Shown here piece after piece: positions 12,389 through 22,144 of a stretch of 64,000 bases of DNA (positions are counted from its first letter, which is position 1; each line of letters opens with the position of its first letter). The stretch spans positions 62,001-126,000 of the forward strand of contig JAAFAI010000009.1 of NCBI GenBank assembly GCA_018222405.1, read 5' to 3'. Below the pieces are notes generated by a model. That model did no database searches, was not told the origin of the DNA, and saw nothing but the letters and a program-made list of their open reading frames with translations. The translations under genes and the position numbers were made by a program. Source of the stretch: Gammaproteobacteria bacterium (GTDB taxonomy: Bacteria > Pseudomonadota > Gammaproteobacteria > Enterobacterales > Alteromonadaceae).

Positions 12389-13426
12389 CTACCTGCCAAG
12401 CTCATTCCGCACAATTTGCGCACCGGCACTTAATGCCGCTAGTTTGCCGCTGGCGATTTGGCGGGACAGCGGCGCCATACCGCAGTTAGTGCATGGATAC
12501 AGCTTATCCGCATCCACAAACTGTAGCGCTTTGCGCAGCGTATCGGCTACTTCTTCCGGTGTTTCGATGGCATTGTTAGCAACATCGATAGCACCTACCA
12601 TCACTTTTTTACCGCGCAGGAGTTCAATAAGCTCCATCGGCACCCGTGAATTGTGGCATTCCAGCGAAATCAGGTCGATATTCGACTGCTGCAGTTTAGG
12701 AAAAACTGCTTCATACTGACGCCACTCAGCCCCCAGGGTTTTCTTCCAGTCGGTATTGGCTTTTATGCCATAGCCGTAGCAGATATGCACCGCGGTTTCA
12801 CACTTCAGGCCTTTAATGGCTCTTTCCAGTGCCGCAATTCCCCAGTCATTCACTTCATCAAAGAAAACGTTAAAGGCCGGCTCGTCGAACTGGATAATAT
12901 CCACGCCTGCGGCTTCCAGTTCTTTAGCTTCCTGATTGAGAATTTTGGCAAACTCCCAGGCCAGTTTTTCACGGCTCTGGTAATGAGCGTCGTAAAGGGT
13001 ATCAATCATGGTCATCGGGCCGGGTAACGCCCATTTTATTGGCTGGCTGGTGTGCTTACGCAAGAAGCGGGCATCGTCGGCAAAGACCGGCTTTGTTCTG
13101 GCCACCGCATCCACTACTACCGGTACACTGGCATCGTAGCGGTTGCGTATTCTTACCGTTTTACGATTTTCAAAATCCACACCACTAAGGTGCTCGATAA
13201 ACGTGGTAACAAAATGCTGACGGGATTGCTCGCCATCACTAACAATATCAACACCGGCGCGGAGTTGGTCGTGCAGCGACAACAGCAGCGCGTCCTGTTT
13301 CCCTTCCACCAGCGCATCCCCCTCCAGCTTCCAGGGTGACCACAGGGTTTCAGGCTGGGCCAGCCAGGCTGGCTTAGGCAAACTGCCGGCGCTACACACA
13401 GGTAATAAGTTTTTCATAGTAAGCAT
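12389..13426 (-). CDS. mesD: Core-type, folate-independent methionine synthase (MesD-like)
   Basis: 345-residue homologue of the catalytic C-terminal half of MetE, lacking the N-terminal half needed for methyl-tetrahydrofolate use. The predicted zinc ligands are retained: His and Cys in HICYGYG, Glu in LISLECHN and Cys in YPCTNCGM. The substrate-binding segment IQFDEPAFN is also present. It lies 13 bases after a DUF1852 gene (mesX). From memory, core synthases paired with DUF1852 are the MesD class, which needs MesX and oxygen to make methionine; the true methyl donor is unresolved. The start is ATG 13426, with an in-frame ATG three codons later also possible. Confidence 0.85.
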   Translation of the reverse strand: MLTMKNLLPVCSAGSLPKPAWLAQPETLWSPWKLEGDALVEGKQDALLLSLHDQLRAGVDIVSDGEQSRQHFVTTFIEHLSGVDFENRKTVRIRNRYDASVPVVVDAVARTKPVFADDARFLRKHTSQPIKWALPGPMTMIDTLYDAHYQSREKLAWEFAKILNQEAKELEAAGVDIIQFDEPAFNVFFDEVNDWGIAALERAIKGLKCETAVHICYGYGIKANTDWKKTLGAEWRQYEAVFPKLQQSNIDLISLECHNSRVPMELIELLRGKKVMVGAIDVANNAIETPEEVADTLRKALQFVDADKLYPCTNCGMAPLSRQIASGKLAALSAGAQIVRNELGR

Positions 13427-13438
13427 GGTTTCCGGTTA

Positions 13439-14416
13439 CTAGTTAGTGTAATTGGCAGACCATTGCTCCAGCACGGCCTGATAAGGTTTAATAAAATATT
13501 TTTCGGCAAACCGCCCCTGCTCGATGGCAAGCTGACTGCGCTCTTCACGGTCATACACTATTTGAGTAACGGAATGATCCGGGTGTTTCAGGTTAGGCTT
13601 ATACCGTTGCCCGGCCACGGCATTGGCGTTGTAAATCTCTGGCCGGTATATCTTTTGGAAAGTCTCCATAGTGGCTATGGTGCTAATTAACTCCAGGTTG
13701 GTGTAGTCGTTCAGCAGATCGCCAAAAAAGTAAAAAGCCAAGGGTGCAACGCTGTTTGGCGGCATGAAATAGCGCACCTTCAGGCCCATTTTCTGAAAAT
13801 AAAGTTCGGTGAGTGACGACTCGTTTGGCTGATACTCAACACCCAGTACCGGGTGGGTATTCTCGGTGCGGTGATAAGTTTTGCTGTCAGACACGCTCAG
13901 ACAAATCACCGGCAGCTTAGCGAATGCCTGCTGATATTCCTGCGAATTAACAAAGCACTTAAACAGCTTGCCATGCAGGTCGCCAAAGTTGTCCGGAATG
14001 CTAAAGCCTTGCTGGTTTTTATTATGATTAAGCAGCAACACACTAAAATCATAGTCACGTACATAAGAGGAGAAATTGTTGCCAACGTTGCCGTTAATGC
14101 GCTCGTTAGTTTGCTTATCAACAATGTAAGTTTGCAGCATTTCGATGGTAGGAAAGGTTTGCCCGCTGCCATCGATATCAATGTCTACCGAGATAATTTC
14201 CAGCTCCACGCTGTAGCGATTGCCGGCTGGATTATCCCAGCTTGCCAGAGCGTTAAAGCGGTTATCTATCATCGCCAGAGCATTGCGCAAGTTCGCTTTA
14301 CGGTATTCACCGCGGGCCAGGTTGGCGAAATTAGTGGTAATTCGCGTGTTGTCTGATGGACGGTAATCTTCATCGAAACAAACGCGCTTTATGGTAAAGC
14401 TAAAATCATCTTTCAT
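13439..14416 (-). CDS. mesX: DUF1852 protein, MesX-like partner of methionine synthase
   Basis: 325-residue protein recognised as DUF1852 from its opening segment (FTIKRVCFDEDYRPSD), the NLARGEYRKANLRNAL block and its position directly before a core methionine synthase. DUF1852 was named MesX after genetic work showing it is required by MesD; its reaction is unknown. No signal peptide or membrane segment is evident, so it is probably cytoplasmic. It is first in a two-gene operon. No SAM riboswitch or clear MetJ box was found in the upstream 160 bases. Confidence 0.83.
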   Translation of the reverse strand: MKDDFSFTIKRVCFDEDYRPSDNTRITTNFANLARGEYRKANLRNALAMIDNRFNALASWDNPAGNRYSVELEIISVDIDIDGSGQTFPTIEMLQTYIVDKQTNERINGNVGNNFSSYVRDYDFSVLLLNHNKNQQGFSIPDNFGDLHGKLFKCFVNSQEYQQAFAKLPVICLSVSDSKTYHRTENTHPVLGVEYQPNESSLTELYFQKMGLKVRYFMPPNSVAPLAFYFFGDLLNDYTNLELISTIATMETFQKIYRPEIYNANAVAGQRYKPNLKHPDHSVTQIVYDREERSQLAIEQGRFAEKYFIKPYQAVLEQWSANYTN

Positions 14417-14579
14417 GGTCGTCTGCTACCCTGCTCAAATAACGAAAAACTCACCAAACACTATCTGTGTTCAGAACTTGAGAGAGTTATACGCGCCGAC
14501 TCATATGAATAAAAGTGACATTATTTCATCAATACATGAATACCACTCATATTTAAATTACTATCGAATGAAAAGCTGA

Positions 14580-15551
14580 CTAGTGGCAATACCGATCCAG
14601 CGCCTGCAACAGGCGCTGATTAAACTCACTCGCCAGTTGGCTTTGCGGGGCTATGGACTCAAAGGCATGAAATGCGCCGGGCACAGTGTAAAGCTCAGTT
14701 GCAATCCCCGTAGCCTCGAGCCTTTCAGCAAAGGAGCAGTTTTCCGCATAAAACAGATCCAGTTCTCCCACGGCAATGAATGTGGGTGGTAATCCGCTAA
14801 GGGTATTCGCTCTGGCTGGTACATGATGACTGGGTATTTTATCGCTACCGGGGGCTTTGCCAAGAAAAGTGCGCCAGCCATAGTGATTCTGTTCGGCTGT
14901 CCATAAATACTGCCCCTGATGAGCTGGTGGTATCACAGTGCTGCCGGTTCTGTCGTCCAGCATGGGGTAAAGCAAGGCCATACCGGCTATATCAATCCGT
15001 TTATTTTCGGCACAGCGTAGTGCCAGATTTACCGCATGGCAGCCACCCGCACTCACGCCTAATAAGCTGATTCGGCTGGTATTGATAGCCAGTGTATCGG
15101 CGTGAACTTTTAGCCAATTCAGGGCAGCCTGATGCTGCAGTTGTGCCTCGTCGGGCCGCACTTCAGGCGCGAGCCCGTACTCCACCGATACCACTACGCA
15201 ATTCAGTGCTTTGGCCAGACTTTGCATGCGCGGCAGAGAATTCTGGCAGTTGCCCATTACCAGCCCACCACCATGAAAGTGCAGTATTGCCGGTCGCGCC
15301 GGGCCATCCGCATTGATATTGATTAACCAGAGCCGAAACCGCCGGTAATTCGCCCCATCCGCTACTTCAACCACCTCAAAAGGCACATTATCAAGAGGCT
15401 TGCTACTGCCTACTCTGGCCCGCTTGCGATAAAACCCCAGGTTCGCGCCGTTTAATGGCGGTGAATGTTCCGTGAGTTGAAGCAAAGCATTAAGAGCAGG
15501 TTGTAACTCGGTGGCAACCATTGGCTCCTGTATCTCGCTCTTTATACTCAT
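14580..15551 (-). CDS. Alpha/beta hydrolase, hormone-sensitive-lipase type esterase
   Basis: About 323 residues. The oxyanion-hole motif HFHGGGLVMGN, nucleophile elbow GVSAGG, acid segment VGELDLFYAEN and histidine segment PGAFHAFES define the HSL (family IV) esterase fold and a complete catalytic triad. No signal peptide, so it is cytoplasmic. Such enzymes usually hydrolyse short acyl esters; the natural substrate cannot be told. I start at ATG 15551; a GTG two codons earlier is possible. It stands alone on the minus strand. Confidence 0.87.
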   Translation of the reverse strand: MSIKSEIQEPMVATELQPALNALLQLTEHSPPLNGANLGFYRKRARVGSSKPLDNVPFEVVEVADGANYRRFRLWLININADGPARPAILHFHGGGLVMGNCQNSLPRMQSLAKALNCVVVSVEYGLAPEVRPDEAQLQHQAALNWLKVHADTLAINTSRISLLGVSAGGCHAVNLALRCAENKRIDIAGMALLYPMLDDRTGSTVIPPAHQGQYLWTAEQNHYGWRTFLGKAPGSDKIPSHHVPARANTLSGLPPTFIAVGELDLFYAENCSFAERLEATGIATELYTVPGAFHAFESIAPQSQLASEFNQRLLQALDRYCH

Positions 15552-15646
15552 GCCCACCCTATACGCGCTTTATTCCGCATCATAATAACGAGTGTTTCAC
15601 TTTTTCGCGCGAAAGAGAAGTAATGAATCTGCCTTCCCCCTTAACC

Positions 15647-15673
15647 AAAAAAAAGCCCCGCAACAGCCGGGGC
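15647..15673 (-). terminator. Rho-independent terminator after the exporter operon
   Basis: On the minus strand the arms GCCCCG and CGGGGC enclose a 7-base loop and run into eight T residues. It lies about 90 bases after the DUF2892 stop, so it should end the RND - LolA-like - beta-barrel - DUF2892 transcript before the esterase gene. Confidence 0.8.
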
Positions 15674-15762
15674 AAAGAACGGATGGGAACATCCTGCAAT
15701 GAGTTCAGTTTTGAAGTAAGTATTTACTTATAAATACTTACCCCCAAAAAAAATTCAGAGTG

Positions 15763-15978
15763 TTATTGATTCAGCGCCAGCTCTTTCTCGGTTTTAAAGC
15801 CAAACACTTTACGTAAGATAATGGTGGCCGGACAAAAGCCGGTAAAGCTTTGCTGAAACAGGTTGGCACCAATAAAGACGGTAAACCATAAAAAGTTTTC
15901 ATGCACAAACCAGGTGAGTGCTACCGACAACAACACCATGAATCCGGCAAAAGCGGTTAACGCACGTTCTGCAGACAT
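15763..15978 (-). CDS. DUF2892 (YgaP-type) inner-membrane protein
   Basis: 71 residues with two hydrophobic helices separated by a short polar stretch, and the family signature NLFQQSFTGFCP followed by the RKVFG end. DUF2892 proteins are small inner-membrane proteins related to the membrane part of the rhodanese YgaP; the role is unknown. TAGGAG precedes the ATG. It lies 9 bases after the beta-barrel gene and is the last gene of the operon. Confidence 0.85.
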   Translation of the reverse strand: MSAERALTAFAGFMVLLSVALTWFVHENFLWFTVFIGANLFQQSFTGFCPATIILRKVFGFKTEKELALNQ

Positions 15979-15987
15979 AACTAACTC

Positions 15988-17343
15988 CTAATAAAAATAG
16001 CGGAAAGACGCGTAAACATTGCTGGCGTCGTTAAATTGAGAGTAAAAGGTGTGGGGCTCATCACCGTAAAACAGGTTAACCCCGCCGTTTATTTGCCACT
16101 CATCCACCGGCGAATAGGTAGCACGAAATTTCATATAGCCGTCACTGTCGGTGGGCGAATAAAAGTTAAACCAGTTCAGGGTCAGCGTTTGCCTGAGCGC
16201 CCGGTACACTAGTTGAGTGGTTACCACATGACGGCTCTCTTGCTGCTCAAATTGCGGCCAGTAGGAATTGGCGAGCAGCGCATCGTGATCAACAATATGC
16301 TCGGCGTACCACTGCACGCTGCCGGTCAGATTGGCAATCAGTTCCTGTTCGTAGCCCACTAAGAATCTATGCTGACTGTTCGGCACTAACGGGTTAGTGC
16401 CGTCATCGTCTTCCATAGCATCGTGGTAAGCATATTCGAACTTGGCCAGACCCGGCCCGAGTGGCTTCACCGCACTGGCGCCCCAGACATTTAAACGGCT
16501 GTAGCGAGGCAAGCCTTGCTCATCGGCGGCCATCGGCGTTTTGTTATAGCCGCGATAGCCGTAGAGGGCGAGCTCAGTTTGCCCGACGGTTTTATACATC
16601 CGCAACGCCCACTCGGCATCATCCGGCTCGTTGCTATCGGGCACGTCAAATGCCGGTGCGACATTCATTCCGAATTGCGGATTAAAAAAGGAAAAGTACT
16701 CCCCAGTAATACCGTTGTCCGGCTCAAATCGGGGGGTGACCACCAGATCTATATTCATCCAGTCAAAATAACCGGATAACTTGGCCGACAGGCTGGGCGC
16801 CTTTAAATACTCGTCGTCCCGACCAGCAAAGAAAGACTGGTAATCCTTGGGAAACATATCATTTAAAAACACATAGTCGCCGGTGCCCCAGGTTAATACC
16901 TGCTGACCAATTTTAGCGTCGAACTTACTACCCCAGTCACCTAAGAAGGCCAGATTACCCTGCCATGCCGCTTCGCGAATTTGCACTTCCACACTGTCGA
17001 GGACTCCGTCGTAATACAGGTCGCCCCGAAACGCCAGGGTTGACGCTTCGAGGGTATAGTCGGCCTGTAACTGCACCCGTAAATCCCGTAAGGTTTTATC
17101 GGTATTTACTGCCGGGTCAGAGCTTAAGCGCTGACCCACAGCAATTTCACCGAAGCCTGCCCAGGTAAAAGGCGATACTTCCTCGCTTTCCTCGAATTCA
17201 TCAAACTCATCCCAGGCATCCCATTCATCACCGCTGGTCTGAGCTTCCTGAGCAGCCGATTCAGTTGAGTACAGTACCGGTGCTGCTACCAGAGTAGCCA
17301 CAATAGCTAAGAGTTGAGCTAAGGAAAAAGACGAACGGCGCAT
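15988..17343 (-). CDS. Predicted outer-membrane beta-barrel protein of an RND/LolA-like operon
   Basis: About 451 residues with a signal peptide (residues 1-31, ending AQ). After it come an acidic Glu/Asp-rich linker and a long run of amphipathic aromatic strands ending in the aromatic C-terminus ASFRYFY, typical of outer-membrane barrels. The DUF1302-like assignment is from context and general pattern only. I start at the ATG overlapping the stop of the LolA-like gene (TAATG). With the exporter and LolA-like protein it probably forms an envelope export system for a lipid, pigment or other hydrophobic molecule (inference). Confidence 0.7.
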   Translation of the reverse strand: MRRSSFSLAQLLAIVATLVAAPVLYSTESAAQEAQTSGDEWDAWDEFDEFEESEEVSPFTWAGFGEIAVGQRLSSDPAVNTDKTLRDLRVQLQADYTLEASTLAFRGDLYYDGVLDSVEVQIREAAWQGNLAFLGDWGSKFDAKIGQQVLTWGTGDYVFLNDMFPKDYQSFFAGRDDEYLKAPSLSAKLSGYFDWMNIDLVVTPRFEPDNGITGEYFSFFNPQFGMNVAPAFDVPDSNEPDDAEWALRMYKTVGQTELALYGYRGYNKTPMAADEQGLPRYSRLNVWGASAVKPLGPGLAKFEYAYHDAMEDDDGTNPLVPNSQHRFLVGYEQELIANLTGSVQWYAEHIVDHDALLANSYWPQFEQQESRHVVTTQLVYRALRQTLTLNWFNFYSPTDSDGYMKFRATYSPVDEWQINGGVNLFYGDEPHTFYSQFNDASNVYASFRYFY

Positions 17344-18158
17344 TATTTTATCCACTGCACTGGTGGGTTACGCAGGCTTCGCTCGGTGAACACATCATCC
17401 GGTAATCCCACGTTATATTCTGAGCCGCGAAACTCCATTAGGGTGTAACCGCCGTTAGTCAGATCAGACACTTTTGAGCGTAGCACGGTGGGGAAACCCT
17501 GTACTTCGTCGACCTGCACCGATTCTACGCGGCGGTAGTTGGTATCATCACTTTTGTAGAAGTTAATCAGTACCGGTAGGGATGTGGCCTTGTCGATTTC
17601 AACTATGTAGTAGGCAAATTCAACCGAGCCAGGATCCTTAGGCACCGCTTTGAGTACGTAGCGCTCAGCGTTTTCTTCGACCAGCGAGAAATCATCCTGA
17701 GATACGGCACGACCAGACACATCTTCATAGAAGAAGTGCGAGCCCACGAAAGAGGTGCGTTTATCGCCTGCTGAAATTCGTTTCACCAGATCCAGCGCAG
17801 GTAAATACAACCAGCGGTCGTCATCCACATTGGTATCGGCATGTTTTTCTACCCGGAAAACCGTGTCTTTTACATCCGTAGGACGGGAAAAAAACACCAT
17901 CATCTTCTGGTCGCCGTTATCCTCCACGTCCTTGCGTAAAATGGTGAACTGACGCAACTGTTTACGGCCCTGGCTGTCCACAATCATCATGCGGGCGTCT
18001 GAGCGGCCGTCTTCACCTGCATAGTAAGCGGCTTTTTCGGCCTGTTTGATCAGTTGGTCTACATCCACCTCTGCCATCGCAGGTGTCAGAAATGTCAGAC
18101 TAGTGGCTGCCAGTATTGTCGCAGCCAGGGTTGTTTTAGCAAATTGTGTGAATTTCAT
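17343..18158 (-). CDS. LolA-like outer-membrane lipoprotein-sorting family protein
   Basis: About 271 residues with a clear signal peptide ending AMA. The mature part has the family segments FTILRKDVED, MMVFFSRPTDVKDT, RWLYLPALDLVKRIS and GSHFFYEDVSGR. The predicted fold is the half-barrel that carries lipid chains through the periplasm. I start at 18158, which has AAGGAG five to six bases upstream; the GTG two codons earlier overlaps that site. It sits between an RND exporter and a beta-barrel, so it probably shuttles the exporter's cargo. Confidence 0.88.
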   Translation of the reverse strand: MKFTQFAKTTLAATILAATSLTFLTPAMAEVDVDQLIKQAEKAAYYAGEDGRSDARMMIVDSQGRKQLRQFTILRKDVEDNGDQKMMVFFSRPTDVKDTVFRVEKHADTNVDDDRWLYLPALDLVKRISAGDKRTSFVGSHFFYEDVSGRAVSQDDFSLVEENAERYVLKAVPKDPGSVEFAYYIVEIDKATSLPVLINFYKSDDTNYRRVESVQVDEVQGFPTVLRSKVSDLTNGGYTLMEFRGSEYNVGLPDDVFTERSLRNPPVQWIK

Positions 18159-18167
18159 AACCACTCC

Positions 18168-20720
18168 TTAATTCGCCGACTTAAAGACAATTTTACGGCC
18201 CAGACTCATTACCGCCGGCAATAACAACAAGGTTACCAGGGCGGAGATAGCCATAATGCTCGCAAGAAACACACCAACGGTTATGTAGGGCACGAGCGGG
18301 GCAAACAATAACGGGGTAAAGCCCAGCGCAATCACCAGAGCATTACGCGAAATGGCAGTTGCCGGCTCTTCAAACATAATAGCCATAGTTTGCTGAACGC
18401 TGCCTGTATCGTTGAAGGTCGCCCGGGCGCGTTCCAGAAAGTGAATAGCAAAGTCTACCGACAATCCCAGTGTTAGCGCAGAGAGCACCGCGATAGGCAT
18501 GTCATAGTCTTTACCCACAATGCCAATCAGGCCATAAATAAAGGTAATGGTGATGGTAAGCGGCAACATAGCCAGCACACCGTATACCAACGAGCGAAAC
18601 AGCACTATCATCATTACAAACACAATTACAAACGCGCCCATCAAGCTGTCGAGCATGCCGGCAACCATGTTTTCCTGCCACACCACGTTCAGATAGGCTT
18701 TACCCGCCCAATCAGCTTCAATACCAGCTGGCAGCGGATTGGCGTCGATATAGTCACTTACCAGTTGTACTACGGCGGTCATATCCTGGTTATCACCACT
18801 GGTCAGCTGCAGCCATACCAGCGCTGCGCGGTAATCCGGTGTAACAAAGTGCCACAGGTCGTTTGGCCGGTGTGACGACTGATACTGCAATAAGGTTTGA
18901 GCTACGGCATTACTGCTGTCCGGTAACGCATAGTCTTTCTGCTCGCCTGAGCGCAGCTCACGATTGACCACTTTCACCACATCAGGCAGCGCATTGGACT
19001 TACCGACTAAGCCTGAGTCCTGCAGGGTTTGCTGGAGCTTTTCAATGTAGGCCAGTACCTCAGGATCCTGAAAGGTTTTACTCTGACTGTTGGCCGCTTC
19101 CACCTTAGTCATGACCGCATCAAGATAGTCGGCTTCCTCGGTAGTTAGATCATCAAACAGTTTATCGTCGATGGCAAAGATCAGGTTTTGCAGCGCTTCG
19201 CCTGGTGCGCCGTCCTGCACCGTTGCCAGCGTTTCCTCGCGCCAGTCGCTAAGCGACGCAGGCATAGTCTGGTCATCCAGCATGCTTTGTGGCGTGGCCT
19301 GCTCAGTGCGGTCGGTTAATACCAGGTAGGCATTGTAGGTACCGGCAAAGTTCTCGTTTAATACGCGGTCTGCCACGCGGATCTCATGATCGGACTTGAA
19401 CCAGCGTACCGGGTTATCGTTAATCTGAATTTGCGTAACGCCCCATACCGACACCGCGAAAATCACGCCAAACGCCACCAGTAAAGAACCCTTGTAACCT
19501 GTAGCAATTTTGCCCAGCCCGCGAGCGATCCGAGCAATGCGTGAACCATCGCCACTGCCGTCCTGATGCAGAGCATCCTGTAAATTACTCAGCGCTTTAT
19601 CACTCATTCGCGACAGGTAAGCGGGAATAAACACAATGGTGACTAAAAACGCAAACAGGATCCCAAAGCCCACAAAGGCACCAAAAATCTGCACCGGCGG
19701 GATAGGCGTTAGCATTAACGAGAAAAAGCCAACCGATGAAGTAATCGAGGTATACAGCATTGGGGTAAACAGGTGACCAACCACCTCTTTAACCACCGCT
19801 TTTAAATCTTCGCCGGGTTTATACCGGTCGGAGAATTCCGACAGAATATGCACCGAATCGACCACCGCAATCGGCATCAGGAAGATGGCGATCATCGATG
19901 ACATAATATGCACAGTAAACCCAAAACCTATGAGCAAGCCCATGGTAACGATAACGGTTGCCATGGCCACCACCATCGGCGCAATGATGAGCGGAATATT
20001 GCGGAAGAAAATAAACAGCAGAATAAAGATAGTCAGCCCCGCCAGTGGCGCAGAGATGCCCATTTGCACAAACATTTCAAAACCGAACTGGTCCTCGGCC
20101 ACCGGCAACCCGGTAATATACCATTGCTCGGTGCCATCAAACTGATTGATGGTCGCGCGGATTTCTTCGGCAATTCGATAGCTCTCGTTTTTATCCAGTA
20201 TAGGTACGTAGATGGCCGCCGCTTTGCCGTTTTGTGAAACTAGCGTGTCGTAAAGCAATGGCAGGCGTTCAATATTAGTCTGAATTTGCGCCGCAGCGGA
20301 CTCATCAGACGGTGGATTTGGCATCATCCATTCAAAACGAATGGTGCCTGGCCCGGCCTGAGAAATATTGTCTACCGTAGAAATAGACATAAGATCCGCA
20401 TCCACAACCCCGTCGATTGTCAAAATTGACTCAGTTAAGTCAAAAATGTCAGTCAAAGATGACTTATTGTAAACGCCCTGCGAATTTTCATCGTCCACAA
20501 CCCCGACGACTATGGCGTCGTACATGCCAAAATCGGCTTTAGTCTGGTTGTGAAAAACCCGCGCGGGATGATCGGCATCCAACATGTTCTCCGGGTCTGT
20601 ATCAATGGTAATCCGTGGGATCTGGCTACCAATGCCAAGGGTCAAAAGCAGCAGTATGGCATAAACCCATAGTGGTTTTTGCGTACTGATTGCAACAAGT
20701 TTGCTGGATATACTATTCAT
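18168..20720 (-). CDS. RND/MMPL-family exporter
   Basis: About 850 residues with the duplicated RND layout. There is one N-terminal helix, a large periplasmic domain, a five-helix block, a second periplasmic domain (about 440-690) and a second helix block. VDSVHILSEF in the first half and LSVDFAIHFLERA in the second are the paired helix-4 motifs with acidic residues used in proton relay. MMPL/HpnN-type members export lipids, hopanoids or pigments. It is first in a four-gene operon. No membrane-fusion protein is present, replaced apparently by the LolA-like protein. Start chosen at ATG 20720; GTG 20726 is possible. Confidence 0.9.
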   Translation of the reverse strand: MNSISSKLVAISTQKPLWVYAILLLLTLGIGSQIPRITIDTDPENMLDADHPARVFHNQTKADFGMYDAIVVGVVDDENSQGVYNKSSLTDIFDLTESILTIDGVVDADLMSISTVDNISQAGPGTIRFEWMMPNPPSDESAAAQIQTNIERLPLLYDTLVSQNGKAAAIYVPILDKNESYRIAEEIRATINQFDGTEQWYITGLPVAEDQFGFEMFVQMGISAPLAGLTIFILLFIFFRNIPLIIAPMVVAMATVIVTMGLLIGFGFTVHIMSSMIAIFLMPIAVVDSVHILSEFSDRYKPGEDLKAVVKEVVGHLFTPMLYTSITSSVGFFSLMLTPIPPVQIFGAFVGFGILFAFLVTIVFIPAYLSRMSDKALSNLQDALHQDGSGDGSRIARIARGLGKIATGYKGSLLVAFGVIFAVSVWGVTQIQINDNPVRWFKSDHEIRVADRVLNENFAGTYNAYLVLTDRTEQATPQSMLDDQTMPASLSDWREETLATVQDGAPGEALQNLIFAIDDKLFDDLTTEEADYLDAVMTKVEAANSQSKTFQDPEVLAYIEKLQQTLQDSGLVGKSNALPDVVKVVNRELRSGEQKDYALPDSSNAVAQTLLQYQSSHRPNDLWHFVTPDYRAALVWLQLTSGDNQDMTAVVQLVSDYIDANPLPAGIEADWAGKAYLNVVWQENMVAGMLDSLMGAFVIVFVMMIVLFRSLVYGVLAMLPLTITITFIYGLIGIVGKDYDMPIAVLSALTLGLSVDFAIHFLERARATFNDTGSVQQTMAIMFEEPATAISRNALVIALGFTPLLFAPLVPYITVGVFLASIMAISALVTLLLLPAVMSLGRKIVFKSAN

Positions 20721-20929
20721 AATCACCGTCGTTAAGACAATAAAACCTAATTTATAGCAGCAATATATGCGCCAAATCTAATATAACAAGTTTTTTTATT
20801 CACAAGTGCCACTAATCGGCTGGTAAATTGGCAGAGAGATTCATCTAACAAGCTGATATCAGGAAGCAAAGCGTCGGTTCGTGTTAGACTGCTACTTCAT
20901 ATATTTATTTTCGGTGCCCCCTTCCTGAC

Positions 20930-22144
20930 ATGACCTTTCGCTTACTGTTCTTTTCGTTGCTTGCCACCGCCATGGGTCAGTCCGTTGTGATGACAACTTT
21001 GCCGCCCCTGGGCCGTGAGGTTGGGCTTAGCGAATTTAATGTAGCCTTTCTGATGTCCAGTTCGGCCATGATGTATGCGCTGGGGAATGCATTCTGGTCA
21101 CGGATTGGTAAGCGTCGTGGTTACCGTAAATTGCTTATTACCGGGCTCAGCGGCTATACCATTGGCACATTAATATTTGCCTCTGTATGGCTTACCGGTA
21201 TTCAGGGCTGGTTAGTCGGCTCGGCTTTGTTTATCGCCCTTCTTTTTGCCCGCACAGCCCAGGCCACCATCATGTCGGCTACCCCGCCATCGGTGGTGGG
21301 TATGGCCATAGCGATCAGCAGCGAAAGTGAGCGAGTTAAGGCAATCAGTAAAGTGTCCTCTGCGCACAGTCTCGGGCAAATTCTCGGGCCAACGTTCGCA
21401 GGGCTAATGGTTAGTTTTCATCTGTTGGCACCACTTTATGGTATTACCCTGATGACGCTCATAGCGGTTGTGCTGGTCTGGCGTTTTTTGCCGCCGGAAC
21501 ATGGTCATCCTGCCAGTGTTACAACCAGCAAAGCAATACAGCCTGGGTCTCGAAGTATACAGCCCTATGTACCACTGCTAATCGGCATGAACGCCAGTGT
21601 TTTTCTGGCTATTGCGATGATGCAGCAATCGCTGGCGTTTTTCCTGATTGATCATCACAAACTCACCACTACCGAAGCCGCCCAGGCGGTAGGACTGGCG
21701 ATGATGTTAAGTGCTGTTTGCGCGTTAACCGTTCAAATCACGCTGGTTCAACGTACCAGCATGCACCCTGGCAACCTGGTTAAAATTGCTTTTCCACTGC
21801 TGTCGATTGGCTATCTGATTATCTATCTGCATCAGCAAACCCTACACTTGTATGTGGCCATGCTGTTTTTAGGCAGTGGGTTGGGAATTAGCTACCCGGC
21901 CATAGCGGCACTGGCCAGTTCAAGCTGCAAACCAGAAAATCAGGCCACCGTGACCGGGTTTATCACCGCCTCGCCAGCCATGGGTTACATTATCGGTCCG
22001 CCTATTGCGGCAACCTTATATGGCATCGGGCACAGAATGCCTTTCATTGCCGCTTCAGTGTTGCTGGCAATAGTTACTGTAATCGCCATCACCCATTTGC
22101 GCGCCCGGCCGACGCCCCAGCCAACGGCTTCAGACCAATCATGA
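20930..22144 (+). CDS. Major facilitator superfamily transporter
   Basis: 404 residues with about twelve hydrophobic segments. The loop between helices 2 and 3 reads WSRIGKRRGYRKL, matching the MFS motif A pattern. Helix 5 has SLGQILGPTFAG, like the drug/proton antiporter motif C (GxxxGPxxGG). The arrangement suggests a drug or metabolite exporter. It is divergent from the RND operon across 209 bases that must hold both promoters, and lies upstream of a TetR regulator. Confidence 0.87.
   Translation: MTFRLLFFSLLATAMGQSVVMTTLPPLGREVGLSEFNVAFLMSSSAMMYALGNAFWSRIGKRRGYRKLLITGLSGYTIGTLIFASVWLTGIQGWLVGSALFIALLFARTAQATIMSATPPSVVGMAIAISSESERVKAISKVSSAHSLGQILGPTFAGLMVSFHLLAPLYGITLMTLIAVVLVWRFLPPEHGHPASVTTSKAIQPGSRSIQPYVPLLIGMNASVFLAIAMMQQSLAFFLIDHHKLTTTEAAQAVGLAMMLSAVCALTVQITLVQRTSMHPGNLVKIAFPLLSIGYLIIYLHQQTLHLYVAMLFLGSGLGISYPAIAALASSSCKPENQATVTGFITASPAMGYIIGPPIAATLYGIGHRMPFIAASVLLAIVTVIAITHLRARPTPQPTASDQS

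Noticed and set aside
14391..14579. Short plus-strand frame between mesX and the esterase
   Set aside because: Odd composition, no ribosome-binding site and overlap with the mesX start region; treated as non-coding promoter space.
14417..14579. SAM riboswitch or MetJ operator before mesX
   Set aside because: Neither a SAM-I/SAM-II consensus nor repeated AGACGTCT boxes could be found; only a weak partial match was seen.
15521..15733. Plus-strand frame spanning the terminator region
   Set aside because: Covers a clear minus-strand rho-independent terminator and esterase start; no protein features.
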